Shown here in pieces: positions 1 through 8,733 of a stretch of DNA of 64,000 nt (positions within the stretch are counted from its first letter, which is position 1; every line of letters starts with the position of its first letter). The translations under genes were made by a program, and so were the position numbers. Under the pieces are notes generated by a model that was given only the letters and a program-made list of their open reading frames with translations, did no database searches and was not told the origin of the DNA. Source of the DNA: Porticoccaceae bacterium (lineage in GTDB: Bacteria; Pseudomonadota; Gammaproteobacteria; Pseudomonadales; Porticoccaceae). The stretch is from assembly GCA_018664075.1 (NCBI GenBank), contig JABJOY010000070.1:1-64000 (forward strand), in the 5' to 3' direction.

Positions 1-14
1 AATAGGCTTCAATC

Positions 15-530
15 ATGACAGAAGAAACAGCAGCTGCCGCCGAGGCGCCAGCACAGGGCACTGAGCAGAAATTCGCCATCCAAAGGGTTTACCTCAAAGA
101 CTTGTCCTTTGAAACACCCCAAGGTGCCTCCGCGTTCAACAAGCAATGGCAACCCAAGGTTAATCAAGACCTGAGCACTAAATCAGCAAAAATTGATGAG
201 GATCTTTTTGAGGTTTCCGTGAGAATGACTATCACTGTCAGCGACGGAGAAGAAACCCTCTACCTGATCGAAGTTGACCAGGCCGGTTTATTCAGCATTG
301 CCGGACTGGAAGACCAGCACGTTGCGCAGCTGTTAAATACCACCTGCGCCAGCATGCTGTTCCCCTATGCTCGCGAAGCGATAGATAATGTGCTGACCAA
401 AGGCTCGTTCCCTCCTCTGATGATCCCACCAATTAACTTTGACGCTCTGTATGCCAACGCTGTGCAGCAACAGGCTGCAGCCAAAGCTCAGGAAGGTGAT
501 ACGACAGAAGCAGAAGGCGCCAAGCACTAA
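15..530 (+). CDS. secB: Protein-export chaperone SecB
   Basis: SecB is a cytoplasmic tetrameric chaperone that keeps precursor proteins unfolded and hands them to SecA for export. The 171-residue product has the family's usual length. It carries the typical core, with an IQRVYLKDLSFE-like first strand near residue 22, an IEVDQAGLF segment near residue 85, and the LFPYAREAI / FPPLMIPPINF stretch near residues 115-142. The first 18 residues and the tail after about residue 150 are Ala/Glu/Gln rich and probably disordered, as is common for SecB. TAGG lies eight bases before the ATG. In Pseudomonas secB also lies near ntrC and glnA. The gene converges with ntrC and shares its terminator. Identification is firm. 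Confidence 0.97.
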   Translation: MTEETAAAAEAPAQGTEQKFAIQRVYLKDLSFETPQGASAFNKQWQPKVNQDLSTKSAKIDEDLFEVSVRMTITVSDGEETLYLIEVDQAGLFSIAGLEDQHVAQLLNTTCASMLFPYAREAIDNVLTKGSFPPLMIPPINFDALYANAVQQQAAAKAQEGDTTEAEGAKH

Positions 531-544
531 GATCGATGGCTTGA

Positions 545-587
545 GAGATATAAAAAGCCCGCCTTTGGAGCGGGTTTTTTATATCTC
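545..587. terminator. Bidirectional terminator between secB and ntrC
   Basis: A long inverted repeat runs from GAGATATAAAAA at 545 to TTTTTTATATCTC at 587. Its GC core is CCCGC/GCGGG around a short loop, with A-runs on the left and T-runs on the right. It can therefore terminate both secB (+) and ntrC (-). Confidence 0.85.
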
Positions 588-638
588 GTCTGTTTCCCTA
601 CCTGTAACCGAAGAGCTCTCACCACATGGCAATGGGCT

Positions 639-2060
639 TTAGAGCGCCTGATTTTCCATGCTGTATTCCTGCAGCTTTCTAGTTAGGGTGTTACGTCCCC
701 AACCAAGCAATTGCGCCGCGTCTTTTTTTCGCCCGCCGGTGTGAGCCAGAGCAGTCTCAATCATTGTGCGCTCAAATTCAGGCACTACCTGGGAAAGTAC
801 CTCCTGACGCCCCGCTTTCAATTCACGCTCTGTCCAGCGCCGCAACATATGCTGCCAGTCACCCTGGGAGCGGACCTCTTTATCCGCCTCTTCAGCACGC
901 AACTCCGGAGGCAGGTCCGAGAGCAATACCTCACGCCCGGCAGCCATAACCGTCAGCCAGCGACAGATATTCTCCAACTGTCTGACATTGCCTGGCCAGG
1001 GCAGATTAAACAGGAAATCCTCTGCTTCCTGAGAGAGTATTTTGGGCTCCATATCCAGCTCTTTTGCAGCGCGGTGGAAAAAGTGCTGCATCAGTTGGGG
1101 AATATCTTCTCGGCGATCGGATAATCGCGGCAAATGAACTCTGATCACATTGAGTCGGTGGAACAGATCCTCGCGAAAACGATTCTCGCCTACCAGAGAT
1201 TCAAGATCCTGATGGGTGGCAGTAATAATGCGCACATCGACCTTAACCGCTGTATGGCCGCCGACTCTATAGAACTCACCATCCGCCAGTACTCGCAACA
1301 GCCTGGTCTGGGCTTCAGGGGGCATATCGCCGATCTCGTCGAGGAACAATGTGCCACCGTCGGACTGCTCAAAACGTCCTGCACGGCGCTCCCCCGCGCC
1401 GGTAAAGGCGCCTTTCTCATGACCAAATAGCTCAGACTCAATAAGATCATTGGGAATTGCTGCCATATTCAGGGCAATAAATTTATTGTTGCGCCGCGGG
1501 CTATGCTTGTGCAGCGCCTGGGCGACCAGCTCTTTACCCGTACCGGACTCGCCATTGATCAACACGGTGATATTGGAATTGGACAGCCGACCTATGGCTC
1601 TAAACACTTCCTGCATGGCTGGAGCTTCACCGATAATCTCTTTGACCTGCTCAAGCTGCGCTGGGGGCGCAGGCTCAGATCTGTTTTCATGGGCAAATGA
1701 AAGGCCACGTCTGGCGACGTCCACCAGCTCTTCCAAATCGAACGGCTTGGGCAGATACTCAAAGGCTCCGCCCTGATAGGCAGCAACGGCACTGTCGAGG
1801 TCTGAATGGGCTGTGGTGATAATGACCGGTATATGGCTGTGGTTGGCATGAATTTCTTTCAGCAGCTCCAGGCCATCAATGCCGGGCATGCGAATATCTG
1901 AAATAATGATCTCTGGCTGGGCCATTTTAAGGGCCTGTAGCAGTTCGTCACCAGTCTCAAAGCTGCGCACCGCAATGCCGTCTCGTACTAGCGCTTTTTC
2001 CATTACCCAACGCAGGGAGCGATCATCTTCAGCAATCCATATTTGTGATGGGTTATTCAT
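639..2060 (-). CDS. glnG: Nitrogen regulation response regulator NtrC (NRI)
   Basis: NtrC is the sigma-54 enhancer-binding activator of nitrogen-limitation genes. The 473-residue protein has the three expected parts. The receiver has phospho-acceptor Asp55 in IISDIRMPG and the switch Lys in LPKPFD (103-108). The AAA+ domain has a GESGTGKE Walker A at 170-177 and the sigma-54-contacting GAFTGA loop at 217-222. A Fis-type helix-turn-helix lies at the C terminus ([22 protein letters not shown]). All key residues are intact, so it should be a working activator. It starts one base after the ntrB stop codon, so the two are probably translationally coupled. Palindromes that fit its operator lie upstream of ntrB (3312-3328) and of glnA (5720-5765). 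Confidence 0.98.
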   Translation of the reverse strand: MNNPSQIWIAEDDRSLRWVMEKALVRDGIAVRSFETGDELLQALKMAQPEIIISDIRMPGIDGLELLKEIHANHSHIPVIITTAHSDLDSAVAAYQGGAFEYLPKPFDLEELVDVARRGLSFAHENRSEPAPPAQLEQVKEIIGEAPAMQEVFRAIGRLSNSNITVLINGESGTGKELVAQALHKHSPRRNNKFIALNMAAIPNDLIESELFGHEKGAFTGAGERRAGRFEQSDGGTLFLDEIGDMPPEAQTRLLRVLADGEFYRVGGHTAVKVDVRIITATHQDLESLVGENRFREDLFHRLNVIRVHLPRLSDRREDIPQLMQHFFHRAAKELDMEPKILSQEAEDFLFNLPWPGNVRQLENICRWLTVMAAGREVLLSDLPPELRAEEADKEVRSQGDWQHMLRRWTERELKAGRQEVLSQVVPEFERTMIETALAHTGGRKKDAAQLLGWGRNTLTRKLQEYSMENQAL

Positions 2061-2061
2061 A

Positions 2062-3138
2062 CTATGCCTTTATAGGTAGGTAGATAGAGAAACAGGTACG
2101 ACCTGATTCTGAGTCACATTCAATAATGCCCTGGTGGCTATTTACTGCCGTTTGAGCAATGGTCAGACCCAGCCCGGAGCCCTCGCTGCGGCCACTGATC
2201 ATAGGGAAAAAGATCCGCTCTTTGATCTCTTCAGAAACCCCTGGGCCATTATCAATAATATCCAGGCGACAGGTCACTCTGTGATACTGGCCTGCGATGG
2301 TAAAACTGCGCTTCACCCTGGTGCGAAATATAATGGTGCGGTCGGTCTGGACTGAGTCCATCACCGCCTGCATAGCATTGCGGGCAACATTGAGTACTGC
2401 CTGTATCAACTGTTCACGGTCGCCCTCGATATCTGGAATACTGGGGTCATAGTCCCGCACCAACCGCAGCTGGCCCTGCATCTCAGCTTCTATCAGGGCC
2501 GCTACATGCTCAGTCACCTCGTGAATACTTAGCGCGGCGACCTGGGGTAAATGGTTGGGGCCCAACAGGCGATCAACAAGGTTGCGCAAACGATCGGTTT
2601 CGGTGGTAATAATCTGGCACAGTTCTTTGGTCTCGCCGCCAATACATTGCTCATTAATTTCCTGGCCCAGCAACTGAGCCGCCCCGCGAATACCTCCCAG
2701 AGGGTTTTTGATTTCATGGGCAAGACCACGGATTAAGCTTTTGGAGGTGTCATGAACCGACAACAATGCCTCCTCCCGGTTAATCTTTAAAAACCGGTCA
2801 ATAGGCTGCATTTCCATAAGTAGCATCTGCCGTTCGCCAAGCTCCACCGGGGTAATACTGTAATCAACCTGAGAGCTTTCCAAACCCTGCATGCGCAAAT
2901 ACTCGTGGCGGCGGGTGTGGGGCCGGCCGCTTTCCAGCGCCTCACGAAGAGCGCTGAGAATTATGTCCCTGTCAGAAAAAACATCCGCAACAGGCATGCC
3001 GCGAAGGCGCGCAATGCTAACCTGAAGCAGGGCCTCAGCCGCTGGATTAATATAATCGATACTCAGCGTATCGTTGAGCAAAAGCACAGCGGTATTCAGG
3101 TTATCCAGCAATAAGCGATGTAACTGGTCAGAAGTCAT
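2062..3138 (-). CDS. glnL: Nitrogen regulation sensor histidine kinase NtrB (NRII)
   Basis: NtrB phosphorylates and dephosphorylates NtrC according to nitrogen status, under PII control. The 358-residue soluble protein has an N-terminal PAS domain (about 5-115). The H-box GLAHEIKNPLGG follows with His141 as the phospho-acceptor. The C-terminal HATPase domain has an N-box (NVARNAMQAV) and a glycine-rich lid ending GSGLGLTI. There are no membrane segments, as expected for NtrB. It is followed directly by ntrC. The 200 bp before it hold a perfect NtrC-type palindrome, which suggests that ntrBC is controlled by its own product. Confidence 0.97.
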   Translation of the reverse strand: MTSDQLHRLLLDNLNTAVLLLNDTLSIDYINPAAEALLQVSIARLRGMPVADVFSDRDIILSALREALESGRPHTRRHEYLRMQGLESSQVDYSITPVELGERQMLLMEMQPIDRFLKINREEALLSVHDTSKSLIRGLAHEIKNPLGGIRGAAQLLGQEINEQCIGGETKELCQIITTETDRLRNLVDRLLGPNHLPQVAALSIHEVTEHVAALIEAEMQGQLRLVRDYDPSIPDIEGDREQLIQAVLNVARNAMQAVMDSVQTDRTIIFRTRVKRSFTIAGQYHRVTCRLDIIDNGPGVSEEIKERIFFPMISGRSEGSGLGLTIAQTAVNSHQGIIECDSESGRTCFSIYLPIKA

Positions 3139-3311
3139 AGGCTCTATAAATGGGCTCTGTAATCAGCAGTTTGGGTATTTCAGGTTTATCTATTACGTTA
3201 GTACTAGCAATAAGCGAGCCAAGTAATCCATCTGCGAACCACTAATTCAGGCCTGATAATGGGGCCTGCAGAGCAGTTTGAGGACTTAAACTCTATTGGT
3301 TCACAGCATAA

Positions 3312-3328
3312 TGCACCAGATTGGTGCA
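3312..3328. promoter_or_regulatory. NtrC operator upstream of ntrBC
   Basis: TGCACCAGATTGGTGCA is a perfect 17-bp palindrome that matches the NtrC consensus GCACC-N5/6-GGTGC. It lies about 175 bp before the ntrB start in the DUF4124-ntrB gap. I see no sigma-54 -24/-12 pair in this gap, so the site more likely autoregulates a sigma-70 promoter, as at E. coli glnL. That role is inferred. Confidence 0.8.
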
Positions 3329-3341
3329 GGCAAGGTAGCAA

Positions 3342-3893
3342 TTATTTTTTGGGTCGCAACTGAAAACCTGACTGATTGCGTTTGAAGTGCCGTTTAACAT
3401 TCACGATTACTGGCTTGGCGACTATTAATGTCCGGTTTCTGCCGTCCACTACAGCAACACCAATGCGATGACTGCCGCGCTCAATATTATCCAGCTGATA
3501 GGCTGTTGCACTCACAGGCAACCCCTGGGCCACACCATTAACCGAAAACTGCACCAGATGGCCTGGCTGGAGTTGAGGCTCAAGGGCCAGCTGGACAATG
3601 ATATTGACCTGATTGTGCAAGATAACCGCCTGATCCTCAGGGGAGGAGATGCGCGCACTGGAGTAGCCAGCAAAATTGGCTTCAGTTTCTGTCGCCGGTT
3701 TATCCTCAGCTCTTTTGGCTGGCGCTGTAGTCTGGTTAATTTGGGGAAGATTCAGACGCTCAGCAGCACTGGCATCGGGCTGATCTGTATAGGTGATATT
3801 GCCATCGGCATCTACGATCTTATAGACCTCTGCAGCCTGAGACATGGCCGCTGCGACCCATAAGATAACAACCGCTGTTAGCTGCCCCGACAT
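3342..3893 (-). CDS. Secreted DUF4124 domain protein
   Basis: This 183-residue protein of unknown function starts at the ATG at 3893, which has a GGGAGG ribosome site four bases upstream. A longer reading to 3947 lacks such a site and would push the signal peptide inward. A cleavable signal peptide (MSGQLTAVVILWVAAAMSQA) is followed by the DUF4124 motif EVYKIVDADGNITYTDQP, then a low-complexity linker rich in Ala, Thr and Glu. A C-terminal beta-rich region (about 95-165) resembles an Ig-like fold, and the tail is basic. It is predicted to be periplasmic or envelope-located. A DUF4124 gene between glnA and ntrB is also found in Pseudomonas. Its role is not known, and the link to nitrogen control rests on position only. 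Confidence 0.85.
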   Translation of the reverse strand: MSGQLTAVVILWVAAAMSQAAEVYKIVDADGNITYTDQPDASAAERLNLPQINQTTAPAKRAEDKPATETEANFAGYSSARISSPEDQAVILHNQVNIIVQLALEPQLQPGHLVQFSVNGVAQGLPVSATAYQLDNIERGSHRIGVAVVDGRNRTLIVAKPVIVNVKRHFKRNQSGFQLRPKK

Positions 3894-4012
3894 CGTATCC
3901 TCCCATCCATATTTACGTTTGAGTGCTGAATATCTCAAGCGCCTCATATCTGAAGCCCTCTATCTCGAGCTAGCTGTATATAAAGATTAGACCTATTTTA
4001 GATTTATGGCCG

Positions 4013-4048
4013 GCAAAGAAAAAGCCCGCCATTCCAAGAATGACGGGC
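4013..4048 (-). terminator. glnA terminator
   Basis: An inverted repeat GCCCGCCATTC / GAATGACGGGC with a three-base loop lies just past the glnA stop codon. Read on the minus strand, it is followed by a T-rich run (TTTTTCTTT). The single mismatch becomes a G-U pair in the glnA transcript. Confidence 0.8.
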
Positions 4049-4086
4049 CTGTCCGATTTTGCTGTAGAACAGCCTGTACTAAAACC

Positions 4087-5493
4087 TTAGCAGCTGTAGT
4101 ACATATCAAACTCAACCGGGTGAGTGGTGTGCTCAACACGGTAGACTTCTTCCATCTTCAGCTCGATGTAGGCATCGATCATATCATCGGTGAATACACC
4201 ACCGGCTGTCAGGAACTCACGGTCCGCATCAAGAGCATCCAGTGCTTCACGCAGGCTGCCAGCAACCTGAGGGATAGCAGCAGCTTCTTCAGCAGGCAGA
4301 TCATAGAGATCTTTGTCCGCTGCATCGCCTGGGTGGATCTTGTTCTTAATGCCGTCCAAACCTGCCATCAGCATAGAGGCAAACATCAGGTATGGGTTAG
4401 CTGTAGGATCACCGAATCGTGCTTCGATACGCTTGCCTTTGGGGCTTGGCACGTACGGGATACGGATTGAAGCAGAGCGGTTGCGAGCAGAGTAGGCCAG
4501 CATTACAGGTGCTTCAAAGCCCGGGATCAGACGCTTATAGGAGTTAGTTGAAGCGTTGGCGAAGGCGTTGATTGCTTTGGCGTGCTTGATAATGCCGCCG
4601 ATGTAGAACAGAGCCATTTCGCTCAGGCCAGCATAGCCGTCTCCAGCGAACTGGTTTTCGCCATCTTTCCAGAAAGACTGGTGACAGTGCATGCCGGAAC
4701 CGTTGTCACCAACGATTGGCTTGGGCATGAAAGTCGCAGTCTTGCCATAGGCGTGGGCTACGTTGTGCACGCAGTACTTCATAATTTGCACCTGGTCAGC
4801 TTTCTTAACCAGAGTGTCAAAACGAATGCCGATCTCACACTGACCAGCAGTACCTACTTCGTGGTGATGTACCTCTACTTCGAGACCCATCTGCTCCATA
4901 GCACCACACATTGCGGCACGCAGATCGTGCAGGCTGTCGACTGGTGGTACGGGGAAGTAACCGCCTTTAACGCCAGGACGGTGGCCCATATTGCCGTCAG
5001 CCAGCTCCATGGATGAAGACCAGGCTGCTTCATCAGAATTGATTTTGTAAAAGGCACCGCTCATGTCGGCACCCCATTTGATATCGTCAAATACGAAGAA
5101 CTCTGGCTCCGGGCCAAAGAATGCTGTGTCGCCGAGACCAGTAGACTGCAGGTATTGCTCTGCACGCTCAGCGATGGAGCGTGGATCGCGCTCGTAGCCT
5201 TGCATTGTGGAAGGCTCAACGATTCCGCAACGGATAATTACTGTTGGCTCATCAGTGAAAGGATCCAGAATTGCAGTGCTGTCATCAGGCATCAGGATCA
5301 TGTCTGATTCGTTAATGCTCTTCCAACCGGCAATAGACGAACCGTCAAACATTTTACCTTCAACAAAAAAGTCATCGCCCACTTCACCGACCGGAATCGA
5401 TACGTGCTGCTCTTTACCTTTGGTGTCAGTGAATCGAAGGTCAACCCAACGAGCTTCGCTATCTTTAATCAGATTTAGAGTCTTCTCAGACAT
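4087..5493 (-). CDS. glnA: Type I glutamine synthetase
   Basis: Glutamine synthetase makes glutamine from glutamate, ammonia and ATP, and is the main ammonium-assimilation enzyme. I place the start at 5493 (MSEKTLNL), giving 468 residues. GGAGG lies six bases before it, whereas the upstream in-frame start at 5505 has no better support. The protein is the dodecameric GSI-beta type. It has the beta-grasp region with FDGSSIAGW, the ATP-site [14 protein letters not shown] segment and the NRSASIRIP segment. The adenylylation site Tyr397 (LYDLPAEE) is present, which fits the adenylyltransferase GlnE encoded at 43.6-46.4 kb. A sigma-54 promoter and two NtrC sites lie upstream. Confidence 0.99.
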   Translation of the reverse strand: MSEKTLNLIKDSEARWVDLRFTDTKGKEQHVSIPVGEVGDDFFVEGKMFDGSSIAGWKSINESDMILMPDDSTAILDPFTDEPTVIIRCGIVEPSTMQGYERDPRSIAERAEQYLQSTGLGDTAFFGPEPEFFVFDDIKWGADMSGAFYKINSDEAAWSSSMELADGNMGHRPGVKGGYFPVPPVDSLHDLRAAMCGAMEQMGLEVEVHHHEVGTAGQCEIGIRFDTLVKKADQVQIMKYCVHNVAHAYGKTATFMPKPIVGDNGSGMHCHQSFWKDGENQFAGDGYAGLSEMALFYIGGIIKHAKAINAFANASTNSYKRLIPGFEAPVMLAYSARNRSASIRIPYVPSPKGKRIEARFGDPTANPYLMFASMLMAGLDGIKNKIHPGDAADKDLYDLPAEEAAAIPQVAGSLREALDALDADREFLTAGGVFTDDMIDAYIELKMEEVYRVEHTTHPVEFDMYYSC

Positions 5494-5597
5494 TGTTTCC
5501 TCCACTATGGAATCAGTAATGCTTTGTTTAAAAAATCAGCCGGCGCATTGAAACCGATCTGATCTGGTTACCATTTATTTTTCTCAGCAAAACATGG

Positions 5598-5613
5598 TGC
5601 AATAGTCGTGCCA
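5598..5613 (-). promoter_or_regulatory. Sigma-54 promoter of glnA
   Basis: On the minus strand the sequence is TGGCACGACTATTGCA. It is an exact match to the sigma-54 -24/-12 consensus TGGCACR-N4-TTGCW. It lies about 105 bp before the glnA start and faces it, downstream of two NtrC sites. Confidence 0.93.
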
Positions 5614-5719
5614 ATGACTCTAACAATCCAACGGCGTAATTAACACCGCTGAAACCTACAGCAGCCCGAGGTTACTGATAACGAGCTGCTTTAATAAGGC
5701 AAGCAGAATCAATATCAGC

Positions 5720-5734
5720 GCACCTTTATGGTGC
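5720..5734. promoter_or_regulatory. NtrC-binding site, proximal
   Basis: GCACCTTTATGGTGC keeps both half-sites of the NtrC consensus. It lies about 115 bp upstream of the sigma-54 promoter, a normal enhancer distance. Its centre is about 30 bp (three helical turns) from the second site, which suits cooperative binding. Confidence 0.85.
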
Positions 5735-5748
5735 CGGCCTCTATGGGG

Positions 5749-5765
5749 TGCACCAAAATGGTGCT
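5749..5765. promoter_or_regulatory. NtrC-binding site, distal
   Basis: TGCACCAAAATGGTGCT is a near-perfect NtrC palindrome and the second half of the glnA enhancer. It also lies about 40 bp upstream of the TATAAT box that faces the rhodanese gene, so it could affect both directions. Confidence 0.88.
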
Positions 5766-5803
5766 AAATTTATTTAAATTAGATTTATTTTTCGCTGACT
5801 CGG

Positions 5804-5809
5804 TATAAT
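5804..5809 (+). promoter_or_regulatory. Candidate -10 box for the rhodanese gene
   Basis: A perfect TATAAT lies 65 bp before the GTG start at 5875, at the end of an AT-rich stretch. I see no good -35 hexamer at the right spacing (the bases there are AGATTT), so this is a weak promoter call. Confidence 0.4.
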
Positions 5810-5874
5810 GCCCACCTCCGAGACTTCTGTCACCTTTTAACGGGGTTTTTAGCAAGCCTCACAACCACAGGGCT

Positions 5875-6165
5875 GTGACTATCGATTCCTCATCAACCCA
5901 TATGCGCCATACATCCAGGGTCAGCGCCACAGATATCCTGATTGATGTGCGACATCCAGCTGACGCTGAACAGAAGCCATTGAGCATTCCTGATATCCAG
6001 ATACTCAACATTCCATTCTTTAATCTTGAGCAGCAGCTGGGCGCTTTGGATAAAACCTGCAGCTACCTGCTGTACTGCGACAAGGGCATTATGAGCCGCT
6101 TGCAGGCCCAGCTTATGCGCGACAAAGGCTTTGAACAGGTCGCCGTTTATAATCAGATTACCTAG
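5875..6165 (+). CDS. Stand-alone ThiI-type rhodanese domain
   Basis: This 96-residue product matches only the C-terminal rhodanese domain of ThiI. It has an ILIDVRHPAD start, the IPFFNLEQQLG middle and the active-site loop CDKGIMSRLQ. Cys68 corresponds to the persulfide-forming Cys456 of E. coli ThiI (CERGVMS). In Pseudomonas the full thiI gene sits exactly here, between glnA and typA. The THUMP and PP-loop adenylation domains are absent, so the product should not make 4-thiouridine in tRNA. It could still pass sulfur for thiamine thiazole synthesis, for which the ThiI rhodanese domain is enough in Salmonella. The GTG start has no strong ribosome site, and an ATG at 5902 is possible but would cut into the N terminus. 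Function is inferred. Confidence 0.8.
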   Translation: MTIDSSSTHMRHTSRVSATDILIDVRHPADAEQKPLSIPDIQILNIPFFNLEQQLGALDKTCSYLLYCDKGIMSRLQAQLMRDKGFEQVAVYNQIT

Positions 6166-6295
6166 ACCAGCGCACAGTTCCACAGCCAAAGTAGGCGCTA
6201 AATCACAGTATTATTTTGAATCATGCCCACTTTTTTATATTAGCGGCTATATTTAAGTATCGAGAAACAGGTTAAGTCACAGAGTCAGCCGCAGG

Positions 6296-8656
6296 ATGCA
6301 GCCGATGACAAGCAGAGATTCAGATCTCAGTGGGAGCAAGGAAGCTAGAGAAATCAGCTCTTCCCCTCCAGATCCTTCCGTACAGCTTGAGTTAGACCAG
6401 CAGATCACAGCCGACCTGAAATCTGGTTTGGCGATTTTTGTGATTGCTGGCATTCTGCTGTTTTTGGTTGCCCAATATCATTCCAACAACCCCCTGAGCT
6501 ATCTATGGCTTGGCGGGCTCTTGATCACTAGTCTGTACCTCTGGGTCTGGCAGCATAGAAAGCCTCAGCAGCAGGCTACTGCCAAGATCACAGTGGTTAT
6601 CTGCGCCCTCTTTTGCTGCCTGGCGGTGCTGCTGTTTATCACTCCGGGCCAAGTGGCCTACAGCCTGACCATCAGTGCCATTATTATCGGGTTTAGCGCC
6701 CTGTGGCCCATATTGCAACTGCAATTGCCAATCTATCGCCACTTATTTCTGCTGAGCATATTTTTATCCACCGCAATCACTCTGCTGCTGCGACTGCCAG
6801 ACAGCAGCCTTATTCCTGTGGCCATGATTGTGATTGTTTATTTGGCGGTGAATCGCTCCTGCACAGTCTATCGCCGCGGATTTATTGCCAGTATCCACAG
6901 AGCTCAGCAGGCCAACGAACTGACTCGCCAGGCAGTCAATACCAGTAAAAAGATTACCAGCTTAATTGAGCAGACACCGCTGGGCTTTATTGAATGGAAT
7001 CAAAATCGGGAGATTATTAACTGGAATCCGGCCGCCACCACTATTTTTGGCTTTTCCAAAGATGAAGCCCTGAGTCGCACCACAGATTTTTTGTTCGAAG
7101 ACAAAAAAACCTTCCTTATGCAGCAGGCAGAGCACGACCTGTTTTTATTCGGCAAAGACTTTTCCGGCACCGCAGAAAATATCACCAGCGACGGCACCAG
7201 CATCATCTGCGAATGGAATGAAACGCCCTTATTTGACGATGATATGAATGTTATTGGTGCAGCTTCATTTGTCGAAGATGTCACTGACCGGGTGCGCATG
7301 CAGACCCGCATCAAACAGCAGGCATATTTTGACCCATTGACTGGCCTACCCAATCGCCATCGCTTGATGGAGGAGTTAAATCGGGTTATTTCACTAGCCC
7401 AGCGGACGCAAAATTTCTGTGCTCTGCTGTTTATCGATCTCGACCATTTCAAAGAGATCAATGACAGTCGCGGCCACCATTACGGTGATCTGGCCCTGAC
7501 CATGTTTGCCCAGAGACTGCGCAAGGTAATCCGTACCCAGGAGACCGTCGCCCGACTCGGCGGTGATGAGTTTGTGGTACTGCTGGAACGGCTCGGCACC
7601 GAGGGCGAGACTGCAAGACTACAAATTGCCCAGGTAGCCGAAAAAATAATCGACGCGGCCAATGAGCAATTTATTATTAAAGGGGAGAAATTCCAGATTA
7701 GCTGCAGCATAGGCATTGTGTTTTTTAATGATGGCAGCAGCGATGGCAACAGTATTCTCGAACAGGCGGACCAGGCCCTGTACACCATCAAGCGGGAGGG
7801 CAAGTCGAACTATTATTTCCACAACCGCGAGCTGTCCATTGAGATGCAAAAGCAGATGGAATTGCTGGAGCGTCTGCGGGATGAGTCTCAGGCCGAATCT
7901 TTCCTGCCTTTTTACCAGCCGGTGCTGAACACCCAGAGCAACCTGATCAGCGGCCTGCAAATCTTTTTACGCTGGCAGAACCCCAAAGGCGATATTGTCG
8001 AGGCCCATGAATTTATTCAGGTGCTGGAGTCTGGCTCAATGATCGTGGATATTACATTATCCCTGATCGAGCAGGTGTGCAAACAGGTCAATCTGTGGCG
8101 CAGCCAGGGAATCTGGCAGGACCAGCAGCGCATCTTTTTAACCCTCAGCTTGCGGGAACTGGGCCACCCGGCATTTATTCAGCAGCTCAAGGATATTACT
8201 CAGAGACACGGCATAAAACCGGGGGCCTTTATGTTTGGCTTGCACACTGAGATTCTGCCGAAACTGAATGCGTCTCTGGAATTGCAGCTCAGTCGTCTGG
8301 TTGAACTTGGCTGCGGGCTACTGGTGGACAATGTCGGCTACCAGAGCCTGCCTCTGCAAAAACTCCGCGAGCTGCAGATTGAAACCATTCGCATATCCCA
8401 TCGCCTTATGGCTGAATCCAGTGACATTGAAAGCTCCTGGAATCTGGTAAAAGGGCTGGTAGAACTCAGTAAATCCGTCGGTTTGAACTGCATTGCCCCC
8501 TGCGTTGAGGAGGCTGATATCCACCATCAACTACTGGATTTAGACTGCATTTTTCTGCAGGGAAACCTAATTGCACCCCCCTCGCCACCCACCTCAATCA
8601 CGCGAATGTTGATTGAGCGTAATTCAAGCCCCAGAGCAGAAGTCAGCCCCAGCTAA
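6296..8656 (+). CDS. Membrane PAS-GGDEF protein with degenerate EAL domain
   Basis: This is a 786-residue cyclic-di-GMP signalling protein. About five membrane segments fill residues 40-185. A PAS domain follows (about 215-330; [17 protein letters not shown]), then a GGDEF domain (about 345-505), then an EAL-like domain (about 530-770). The GGDEF motif is intact at 422-426 (RLGGDEF), so diguanylate cyclase activity is likely. The inhibitory I-site reads RTQE (413-416), not RxxD, so product inhibition may be weak. The EAL part has lost its signature: SGLQIFLRW replaces EAL-x-R-W and VDNVGYQS replaces DDFGTG. It probably cannot hydrolyse c-di-GMP and may only bind ligand. A second ATG at 6305 is equally possible as the start. 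Confidence 0.9.
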   Translation: MQPMTSRDSDLSGSKEAREISSSPPDPSVQLELDQQITADLKSGLAIFVIAGILLFLVAQYHSNNPLSYLWLGGLLITSLYLWVWQHRKPQQQATAKITVVICALFCCLAVLLFITPGQVAYSLTISAIIIGFSALWPILQLQLPIYRHLFLLSIFLSTAITLLLRLPDSSLIPVAMIVIVYLAVNRSCTVYRRGFIASIHRAQQANELTRQAVNTSKKITSLIEQTPLGFIEWNQNREIINWNPAATTIFGFSKDEALSRTTDFLFEDKKTFLMQQAEHDLFLFGKDFSGTAENITSDGTSIICEWNETPLFDDDMNVIGAASFVEDVTDRVRMQTRIKQQAYFDPLTGLPNRHRLMEELNRVISLAQRTQNFCALLFIDLDHFKEINDSRGHHYGDLALTMFAQRLRKVIRTQETVARLGGDEFVVLLERLGTEGETARLQIAQVAEKIIDAANEQFIIKGEKFQISCSIGIVFFNDGSSDGNSILEQADQALYTIKREGKSNYYFHNRELSIEMQKQMELLERLRDESQAESFLPFYQPVLNTQSNLISGLQIFLRWQNPKGDIVEAHEFIQVLESGSMIVDITLSLIEQVCKQVNLWRSQGIWQDQQRIFLTLSLRELGHPAFIQQLKDITQRHGIKPGAFMFGLHTEILPKLNASLELQLSRLVELGCGLLVDNVGYQSLPLQKLRELQIETIRISHRLMAESSDIESSWNLVKGLVELSKSVGLNCIAPCVEEADIHHQLLDLDCIFLQGNLIAPPSPPTSITRMLIERNSSPRAEVSPS

Positions 8657-8733
8657 AAAGATCGGTAGCAGTTCCTGTGGATTCTCGTATAATCGCGGGT
8701 TTTTCGCCCACTGCGGTAATCTTAGGTACCATC

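Larger units (their letters stand above)
5494..5874. other. glnA/rhodanese divergent control region
   Basis: This 381-base region is the only non-coding gap longer than 300 bases. It holds the glnA sigma-54 promoter (5598-5613), two NtrC sites (5720-5734 and 5749-5765) and a TATAAT facing right (5804-5809). I see no leftover sequence coding for the THUMP or PP-loop domains of ThiI here. Confidence 0.8.

Noticed and set aside
711-1124. Open frame of 137 codons antisense to ntrC
   Set aside because: It overlaps the conserved C-terminal half of ntrC and has no start signal or domain.
4006-4470. Open frame of 154 codons antisense to the glnA end
   Set aside because: It lies opposite a highly conserved gene and its terminator, shows no family resemblance and has no ribosome site. 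It is a by-product of glnA codon use.
5494-5874. Possible TPP or other riboswitch before the rhodanese gene
   Set aside because: The region is explained by sigma-54 and NtrC sites, and I see no TPP-box sequence or terminator hairpin near the start codon.
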